Origin: GCA-2718595 sp963935005
GTDB lineage: Bacteria > Gemmatimonadota > Gemmatimonadetes > Longimicrobiales > Gaopeijiaceae
DNA: 10,798 nucleotides
NCBI GenBank assembly: GCA_963935005.1
Contig: CAWWAX010000046.1
Location: 1-10,798, forward strand
Reading direction: 5' to 3'
In this document: positions 6,375-10,798 of the stretch, piece by piece
Numbering within the stretch: the first letter of the stretch is position 1
Layout: each line of letters opens with the position of its first letter
Program-made: the position numbers and the translations under genes
The notes under the pieces: model-generated
The model's database searches: none
Told to the model about the DNA's origin: nothing
What the model saw: the letters and a program-made list of their open reading frames with translations, nothing else

Positions 6375-6784
6375 CCTTCATACTCCACACAATGTCTTGG
6401 CGTCTCCCAGAGTGTCAGCTTGCTCAATTTAATCCCTTCGGGGAATCCTTCCACCAATCTATTCCAAATCTCTATTACAAAATTTTCTGTTGATGGAATC
6501 ACACTCTTCATCCAAGAAACTTCAAGATTAATATTACGATGGTCAACGTCCTTGATAACCTTGGATTCCACCAATGCTTTCAAATCCTTTAGGTCCATTA
6601 CAAATCCAGTTTGGGGGTCTGGTATCCCCTCTACGGTCACCATCAGCCTATAGTCATGACCATGCCAATTTGGATTGGCACAACCACCAAACACTTCACT
6701 ATTACGTTCATCTGTCCACTCGGGATTGAAAACTCTGTGAGCGGCACTGAAATGAAGTTCTCTGGTAATTTTAACGGAAGACAC
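6371..6784 (-). CDS. 6-pyruvoyl-tetrahydropterin synthase (PTPS-II type)
   Basis: Converts dihydroneopterin triphosphate to 6-pyruvoyl-tetrahydropterin with loss of triphosphate. The 137 residues contain the three zinc histidines H16 (FSAAHR), H41 and H43 (WHGHDY), nucleophile C35, catalytic pair D81-H82 (DHRNIN) and E127 (WETPR). The spacing parallels mammalian PTPS (rat C42, H23, H48, H50, D88, H89). The key motif is C-x5-H-x-H (CANPNWHGH), as in animal PTPS, whereas QueD has C-x3-H-x-H and FolB-replacing PTPS-III has Glu there. The segment PDPQTGFVMDLKDLK also matches the animal enzyme closely. GTG 6782-6784 follows GAGG with good spacing, nine bases after merC and in the same frame. Biopterin pathway preferred over queuosine. 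Confidence 0.92.
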   Translation of the reverse strand: MSSVKITRELHFSAAHRVFNPEWTDERNSEVFGGCANPNWHGHDYRLMVTVEGIPDPQTGFVMDLKDLKALVESKVIKDVDHRNINLEVSWMKSVIPSTENFVIEIWNRLVEGFPEGIKLSKLTLWETPRHCVEYEG

Positions 6785-6793
6785 TATTGCCTC

Positions 6794-7186
6794 TCAGTTT
6801 CGGTGAATAGGACAGATACATTTACCGCAAACAGCCCTGTGCCTAAGGTGTCCATTCCAAAGTAACGATCCCGCCACTACAACGCTTCCTACCGTACTTC
6901 CCTGTGCTTCCGAAAAAGATAGGAATCCTCCTGTCAGCGAAACCCCCCAAACCAAGAATCCTATCAGCCCCATGAGCCACACCAATGCATTTCGGTGATG
7001 TTTTAAGGCAAAACCAAAGGCAGTCATAGCCATAACAAATGCTGCTGCCAAAAGTCCATACTCTACACCACTATTGTGACCTAAAACTGACAGCGTTGGA
7101 GTTGCTAGAGGTGTTAAGATACAATGGATAGCACAAACCAAGGGCACCAGGGCTTCCCTAAGAGACTTGACCACAATTTTATCCAT
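6794..7186 (-). CDS. MerC-domain integral membrane protein
   Basis: A 130-residue protein with about four hydrophobic segments (roughly 12-34, 43-60, 67-87, 97-110), matching the MerC fold. Metal-binding-type residues are arranged as in the family: C18 and C22 in VCAIHCILTPL in the first helix, HH63-64 (LKHHRN) in the loop, and a C-terminal cluster CGKCICPIH (C120, C123, C125, H128). MerC of mercury operons imports Hg(II), but no mer genes are nearby and chromosomal MerC-domain proteins are mostly uncharacterised. ATG 7184-7186 starts the pterin cluster. Because PTPS and FolE are zinc enzymes, metal supply or sensing is one guess. A single TGA separates it, in frame, from PTPS. Confidence 0.85.
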   Translation of the reverse strand: MDKIVVKSLREALVPLVCAIHCILTPLATPTLSVLGHNSGVEYGLLAAAFVMAMTAFGFALKHHRNALVWLMGLIGFLVWGVSLTGGFLSFSEAQGSTVGSVVVAGSLLWNGHLRHRAVCGKCICPIHRN

Positions 7187-7323
7187 ATCCGTTAATTACA
7201 TCTCAAAAAAGTCAAAGCTACGTAGACCTGAGTAAATGAAAATCGCTAAACACTAGCAAATCATCAAGAGAATTCCGGTTCAGTCTCCAGTTGCTTAAAG
7301 TGTAAAACAAGCCATCTTCGAAT

Positions 7324-8457
7324 TCATTTTCCCGATTTTCGCAAAGTGTTAGTCGATGGTTCCGTATCACGCTGAATCTGACTTGCCCTAACCTCTGCTT
7401 CATCCCATACTCGCAGAATGTTCTGCCCAGCTAATTTCATCAATTCTTCCCCAGTCCAACCCCTTCTAGAAAGTTCTAAGAAAAGTGCTGGAAAAGTAGA
7501 AACATCCTCTAGGCCGACTGGGGTAGAATCGATACCGTCAAAATCTGAACCAATACCGACGTGATCTATTCCAGCCACATCAACTACATGCTCAATATGT
7601 TTTACTACATCATCCAAGGTAGCCCTCGGGGCTTGAGAGATGAAACTAGGAACAAAAGTAATCATCACCACACCACCGTTTTCAGGAAGTCTTCTTAGAA
7701 TCCTATCTGGCACATTACGGGGGTGCTCTGTTATCCCCCTAGCTGAAGAATGTGAAAATATGACAGGTGCAGACACAACATCCAAGACTTGGTCCATTGT
7801 TTCTGGCGATGTGTGTGAAAGATCTACTAACATTCCTAAGCGGTTCATTTCCCCGACTACCTCTATACCAAATGGTGTAAGCCCTCCATGCACAGAGTCT
7901 TCACAGCAGGCATCTGCCCAGTCATTGTGACCATTATGAGTTAGAGTCATATAACGAACACCCAGGTCAAAATAGGACCGCAGTGCTCCTAAAGAATTCT
8001 CTATGGCATGGCCACCTTCCATTCCTAGTACAGAGGCCACTTTCCCAGAACCAAAAATCCTGTTTACGTCGGAAGTGGAGTACGCTTGTTCAAACACATC
8101 GGGATATCGCCGAATGATACGACGAGCGATGTCTATTTGCTCCAGTTGTACCCTGGCCGCACCTTCCTCTACAGCTTCCATCGGGATATACACTGACCAA
8201 AATTGAGCACCCACCATACCAGCCCTGAGTCTTCTAATATCGGTGTGACCGACCGTAGTTGACCTGAGGTCATATCTACTGACGTCACCGGGTGCATCCA
8301 GATCGTTAGTGATCAACCAAGGCAAATCATTGTGTCCATCGAACAGGGGTACTGAGGACAATGCCCGTTGTACTTTTTGCAAATGTTCGTCCTGCGCATA
8401 TCCCGACCCAACCACAGTAAATAACATTATCCCACAAATTGTCAGCCGCCTCAGCAT
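7324..8457 (-). CDS. Secreted membrane-dipeptidase family zinc peptidase (peptidase M19)
   Basis: Hydrolyses dipeptides, including D-amino-acid-containing or beta-lactam-like substrates in characterised members, using a binuclear zinc centre. A Sec signal peptide (MLRRLTICGIMLFTVVGSGYA, cleavage likely after A21) places it in the periplasm or outside. All metal ligands are visible: H42 and D44 (FDGHNDLPW), E147 (GMEGGH), H215 (VDLSHTS) and H236 (FSHSSAR), plus D305 (GIGSDFDG), with spacing like human renal dipeptidase (H20, D22, E125, H198, H219, D288). The 377-residue length is normal. ATG 8455-8457 has AAAGGAAAG upstream. It sits alone between the copper pair and the pterin cluster, with about 100-140 bases either side. 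No functional link to neighbours is evident. Confidence 0.95.
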   Translation of the reverse strand: MLRRLTICGIMLFTVVGSGYAQDEHLQKVQRALSSVPLFDGHNDLPWLITNDLDAPGDVSRYDLRSTTVGHTDIRRLRAGMVGAQFWSVYIPMEAVEEGAARVQLEQIDIARRIIRRYPDVFEQAYSTSDVNRIFGSGKVASVLGMEGGHAIENSLGALRSYFDLGVRYMTLTHNGHNDWADACCEDSVHGGLTPFGIEVVGEMNRLGMLVDLSHTSPETMDQVLDVVSAPVIFSHSSARGITEHPRNVPDRILRRLPENGGVVMITFVPSFISQAPRATLDDVVKHIEHVVDVAGIDHVGIGSDFDGIDSTPVGLEDVSTFPALFLELSRRGWTGEELMKLAGQNILRVWDEAEVRASQIQRDTEPSTNTLRKSGK

Positions 8458-8548
8458 AGCTTCTTTCCTTTTCCATTTCCATGACAGTCACATCTAAATC
8501 TCCGAAGATTCAGACAATTTCTTAATCCTCTACATTTCAATCAAAATC

Positions 8549-8563
8549 AGTAGGAATCCTACT
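8549..8563 (-). terminator. Weak hairpin at the copD stop codon
   Basis: AGTAGG and CCTACT form a six-base stem with a three-base loop overlapping the copD TAG (8559-8561). On the minus strand GATTTTGATT follows. Stem stability is low, so termination is uncertain. Confidence 0.25.
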
Positions 8564-9581
8564 TGCCGTCCTTCAGAAGATAAATGGCAAACAGTAAGAT
8601 TAGGACAAAGAAGGTAACGTAAAAAAACATCCCAATGCCAATCATTCTTATTAATAGCATCTCAATACTCATAACATGTTCAACTGTCTGGTGTCCTGGG
8701 GGAGCCCACTGAATCAACAGTGCTGTGACCAACAAGACCGACTGCGCAAACCAAATCTCCTTGGAACTTACGCGTTTTAGTCGCTCCAAACTCACAGTAT
8801 GTTGCAGGCCAGACTTAAGCGTTGTCCAGTTTAGTGCACCCAGGCCCATCACTGTAACCGCCAATACTATCTTTAGAAGAAGGACTCTGCCATAGCCAGT
8901 CGTCAACAAATCACTGGTTGTAGACAAATGAATAGAAGAGGATAAAACACCCGAAATAATCAAGATTCCCACCCAAACCATTGAGGATTTTGAAAAATTC
9001 GACATTACTTCTGGCAGTAGGGATTTGGTAAACGACACCTGTCGCCTCCAACTCCTTTCTAAAACCAAGAGGAACATCAGGGAACCCAGCCAGCCAGCTG
9101 CTGCCCAAACATGAAGGATGTCTGCAGACAGGCTCAGCCAAGAGATTCCTTCAACTGCATTCGCATGCCCTGAGAATGCTGGAAACGCCGCTACGGCCAT
9201 CAATAAACCAGTGACCAAGCCCCACCCCGCACTTCGCTTCACATACAAGGTTGCCACAGCAAGCCCACAGCCTGCCAAAGCAATAATCCATGAGGATCCC
9301 CATAAGGTGTGTCTTAGTAAAAGCCAAGCGTCTTCTCCCCAAGGGACAAAAGGGTCACGAAAAGCTATCAGCTGTCGAAAAAATAGCATCAGCATTGCAA
9401 CAGTGAGAAAAAATCCTCCTTTAATTGCAGTCCTGATGAGCATAGCGTCCACAAATGACCTGGGGAAGTCATCGTCTTCTCCTGTTCCGGCAAAGAGAGT
9501 CCATCTGGAAAGGGAAACACCCAGAACAAACACGAGAGATGAAAGATAGAGCCAACCGATAAGCGTGTTTAGTATTAACAC
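8559..9581 (-). CDS. copD: CopD-domain copper-resistance membrane protein
   Basis: A 340-residue polytopic protein with about eight predicted membrane helices. The CopD core covers about residues 145-265: SADILHVWAAAGWLGSLMF (conserved His and Trp-Leu-Gly), then SGVLSSSIHL and TTGYGRVLLLKIVLAV, the hallmark Y-G-R-x-L-x-K segment. CopD is thought to move copper across the inner membrane with the periplasmic carrier CopC, and the gene directly follows copC with 17 bases between. GTG 9579-9581 is used as start because it precedes the first helix; there is no clear ribosome site, so coupling to copC or a slightly different start is possible. No CopA/CopB partner is in the window. Confidence 0.85.
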   Translation of the reverse strand: MLILNTLIGWLYLSSLVFVLGVSLSRWTLFAGTGEDDDFPRSFVDAMLIRTAIKGGFFLTVAMLMLFFRQLIAFRDPFVPWGEDAWLLLRHTLWGSSWIIALAGCGLAVATLYVKRSAGWGLVTGLLMAVAAFPAFSGHANAVEGISWLSLSADILHVWAAAGWLGSLMFLLVLERSWRRQVSFTKSLLPEVMSNFSKSSMVWVGILIISGVLSSSIHLSTTSDLLTTGYGRVLLLKIVLAVTVMGLGALNWTTLKSGLQHTVSLERLKRVSSKEIWFAQSVLLVTALLIQWAPPGHQTVEHVMSIEMLLIRMIGIGMFFYVTFFVLILLFAIYLLKDGK

Positions 9582-9598
9582 AGATAGTTTTTCAAATG

Positions 9599-9988
9599 TT
9601 ATTCTACAGATACCGTGAAGTCATAGTCCCCTGTCACCACATGCCCATCCTGCCCTATTCCGCGCCAGAACACCTTGTAACTGCCCGCTAAAAGTGTGTT
9701 GTCCAAATGTGCAATGAAAGCAGTCTGGTCTACTGAATCAGCTTCGAATTCCACACCAGCCACGAGAGAGTCCCCAGCATCTACCAATCTAATGGATACC
9801 GAATTGCTCTGCGGAACCTGGGTGAACCAGATACTAATCTGAGAAACTGACTCAACAATGGTATCTTTAACTGGAATAGTTTTATCAACTCCAAAATGGT
9901 GTGACGAAGGGAAGTGATTCGAAAATGTAGAGGCAGCTAGGGTCAGCACCAAAACAACTCCCAAGCAACAATATTTAAAGCATCTCAT
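9599..9988 (-). CDS. copC: CopC-like periplasmic copper-binding protein
   Basis: Chosen start ATG 9986-9988 gives 129 residues and has AAGGA seven bases upstream; an in-frame TTG at 10010-10012 would add eight residues but lacks such a site. The signal peptide (MRCFKYCCLGVVLVLTLAAS) leads to the periplasm. The beta-sandwich follows: HHFGVDKTIPVKDT, ISIWFTQVPQSNSVSIRLVD, and the diagnostic end GSYKVFWRGIGQDGHVVTGDYDFTV, where D114 and H116 (D-G-H) match the CopC Cu(II) site. The usual N-terminal His of mature CopC is represented by H25, H30 or H31, depending on cleavage. The protein is an upstream partner of CopD. Family call good despite low similarity at the N-terminus. Confidence 0.8.
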   Translation of the reverse strand: MRCFKYCCLGVVLVLTLAASTFSNHFPSSHHFGVDKTIPVKDTIVESVSQISIWFTQVPQSNSVSIRLVDAGDSLVAGVEFEADSVDQTAFIAHLDNTLLAGSYKVFWRGIGQDGHVVTGDYDFTVSVE

Positions 9989-10006
9989 AACAAATTCCTT
10001 AATGGT

Positions 10007-10020
10007 CAACAAATTTGTTG
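10007..10020. promoter_or_regulatory. 14-bp perfect palindrome upstream of copC (candidate operator)
   Basis: CAACAAATTTGTTG is its own reverse complement and ends 18 bases before the copC ATG (9986-9988), just upstream of the AAGGA ribosome site. A dyad at this place is well positioned to repress the copper genes. It does not match the CopY-type TACA-n2-TGTA box, so the regulator is unknown. Confidence 0.35.
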
Positions 10021-10084
10021 TAAAATATCATTGAACTTACTAAAACCCGACTGCTCCAAAAGTTAGTGCAGACAACGTCATGCT

Positions 10085-10121
10085 CAAGGGGGGCTGAAAG
10101 AGTTGCCTTCAGCCCCCCTTG
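10085..10121 (-). terminator. Perfect 14-bp GC-rich stem-loop, likely terminator
   Basis: CAAGGGGGGCTGAA (10085-10098) pairs perfectly with 10108-10121 around a nine-base loop (AGAGTTGCC). It lies about 25 bases after the stop of the 58-codon ORF on the minus strand and before copC, the right place to separate the two units. No U-tract follows on either strand, so it may act with Rho, as a 3'-end stabiliser, or as an attenuator-like barrier. Stem stability is the highest in the window. Confidence 0.6.
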
Positions 10122-10145
10122 GCTCTAAGCATACAAGTAAGCTGT

Positions 10146-10322
10146 TTATTGAAGCTCAGGGACAGAGATTGTGACTCCAACCCAGAATCCACCTTCCTCC
10201 TCTGAAGGCATGGTGTCAACCGAGAAAGCAAGCCCCGACTTCACAGGTGTTAGCTCAATAGTTGTAGCCTCCCTGCATGCAACCACCATATGAACATCTG
10301 ATGATGAATTTTGCAATCCCAT
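10146..10322 (-). CDS. Unrecognised 58-codon ORF downstream of nfo
   Basis: ATG 10320-10322 opens MGLQNSSSDVHMVVCREATT and the frame continues through VKSGLAFSVDTMPSEEEGGF to GVTISVPELQ and TAA at 10146-10148. The composition is protein-like, with alternating beta-type stretches (TTIELTPV, GLAFSVDT, FWVGVTISV) and an acidic turn. The frame is open upstream into the end of nfo but has no other start. It sits 17 bases after the nfo stop and is followed by the strong hairpin, consistent with a transcribed last gene. No family recognised. It could be a small beta protein or the C-terminal remnant of a larger gene. Confidence 0.4.
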   Translation of the reverse strand: MGLQNSSSDVHMVVACREATTIELTPVKSGLAFSVDTMPSEEEGGFWVGVTISVPELQ

Positions 10323-10339
10323 AGATAGATTTAGATTCG

Positions 10340-10798
10340 CTACCTGAATGACCTTAAGAGACTCAAATTATGCATATCCGATCTTATGGGATCGTCACCT
10401 TTGGGTGTTTCCAATATTTTAGGCACGGCACTCAACCTAGAATCGGTCATTATATTCCTAAACGGATCCATTCCAAGAAATCCATCTCCAATATTCTGAT
10501 GTCTATCCTTGTGAGAAAGAAATGGATGTTGTGAATCATTCATATGAATAAGACCCAGATTTTCAATGCCCAATATACTATCAAATTGATCCCAAACCCC
10601 ATCGTAGTCATCTACTAAATCGTACCCTGCTGAATAACCATGACACGTATCGAAACAGAAACCCACCCGGTCTCTTAATCCCGAGGGAATGAATTCTCTG
10701 ATTCTTGCTAAATGCTCGAAAGCCCCACCTACACTGGTACCACTACCCGCAGTTAATTCGAGTAATACCTTGGTACCCTTGGGTACTGCTTCAAGGGC
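10340..10798 (-). CDS. nfo: Endonuclease IV (Nfo-type AP endonuclease), 5' end beyond the window
   Basis: Cleaves DNA 5' of abasic sites in base-excision repair; cytosolic, three-zinc TIM barrel. Only the C-terminal 152 codons are present, and the frame is open to the last base of the window. Metal ligands of the family appear in order: Glu in VLLELTAG, Asp and His in CFDTCHGYSAGYD, His in LIHMNDS, Asp and His in DRHQNIGDG, and Glu in ILETP. This is the normal E. coli order (E145, D179, H182, H216, D229, H231, E261). The C-terminus (LSLLRSFR) ends at TAG 10340-10342 soon after the barrel, which is typical. Nothing suggests damage; the truncation is only the window edge. Confidence 0.95.
   Translation of the reverse strand, partial: ALEAVPKGTKVLLELTAGSGTSVGGAFEHLARIREFIPSGLRDRVGFCFDTCHGYSAGYDLVDDYDGVWDQFDSILGIENLGLIHMNDSQHPFLSHKDRHQNIGDGFLGMDPFRNIMTDSRLSAVPKILETPKGDDPIRSDMHNLSLLRSFR

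Noticed and set aside
6794..7186. Mercury-resistance operon
   Set aside because: Only the MerC-like protein is present; there is no merR, merT, merP or merA, and its neighbours are pterin genes.
7218..7403. 61-codon minus-strand ORF between the dipeptidase and merC
   Set aside because: Nearly half lies inside the 3' end of the dipeptidase in another frame. The start is internal to that gene and the sequence shows no family or membrane pattern.
8911..9141. 76-codon minus-strand ORF inside copD in another frame
   Set aside because: Overlaps the conserved CopD core; no recognisable domain.
9118..9549. 143-codon plus-strand ORF antisense to copD
   Set aside because: It mirrors a clear membrane-protein gene; its Ser/Lys/Pro-rich composition is the usual shadow of hydrophobic codons.
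1..10798. Use of a TGA=Trp code throughout the genome
   Set aside because: TGA ends the ligase, PTPS, merC, dipeptidase and methyltransferase genes at normal family lengths, and Trp is written TGG.
1..10798. CRISPR array, tRNA/rRNA, insertion sequence or prophage
   Set aside because: No regularly spaced repeats, no cloverleaf or rRNA segments, and no transposase, integrase or phage proteins on either strand.

Overview
This looks like a bacterial chromosomal segment. It is dense, AT-leaning (mid-40s % GC by eye), and every gene I can support lies on the minus strand. Start codons are a mix of ATG, GTG and TTG, and several junctions are coupled (overlapping genes, or gaps of 3-17 nt). TGA ends several genes and Trp is written TGG, so the standard bacterial code applies. 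There are no phage, IS, CRISPR, tRNA or rRNA features. The gene set (CopC/CopD, secreted M19 dipeptidase, MerC-like protein, PTPS, FolE, SDR, TPR, OsmC, FAA1-type acyl-CoA ligase) recalls uncultured marine Gemmatimonadota or a related Gram-negative phylum. That placement is a low-confidence inference.

Layout in transcription order, right to left. (1) The 3' part of endonuclease IV (nfo, cut by the window edge) is followed by an unrecognised 58-codon ORF and a perfect 14-bp GC-rich hairpin. (2) copC-copD, a periplasmic copper-binding protein and its membrane partner, has a 14-bp palindrome just upstream of copC. (3) A Sec-exported membrane-dipeptidase-type zinc peptidase follows. (4) Then comes a tight cluster: merC-like, 6-pyruvoyl-tetrahydropterin synthase (PTPS), folE, SDR reductase, and a protein joining a Trm112-type zinc ribbon to a degenerate methyltransferase fold. 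(5) A TPR protein, an OsmC-family protein and a long-chain acyl-CoA ligase form the next cluster, behind a candidate promoter with a palindrome. (6) Three very small ORFs follow (23, 48 and 82 codons; two are membrane-like). (7) Last is a class I SAM methyltransferase whose frame is interrupted by one in-frame TGA; it ends inside a perfect 19-bp inverted repeat.

The most coherent biology is the pterin cluster. FolE turns GTP into dihydroneopterin triphosphate. The PTPS carries the Cys-x5-His-x-His signature of the animal-type enzyme, and the adjacent SDR could supply the sepiapterin-reductase step. Together they would be a compact tetrahydrobiopterin-type pathway rather than a queuosine or folate one. 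The most provocative single site is the TGA in the methyltransferase. It sits where I recall relatives having Cys, and a SECIS-like hairpin follows at suitable spacing, so selenocysteine should be weighed against ordinary pseudogenisation.
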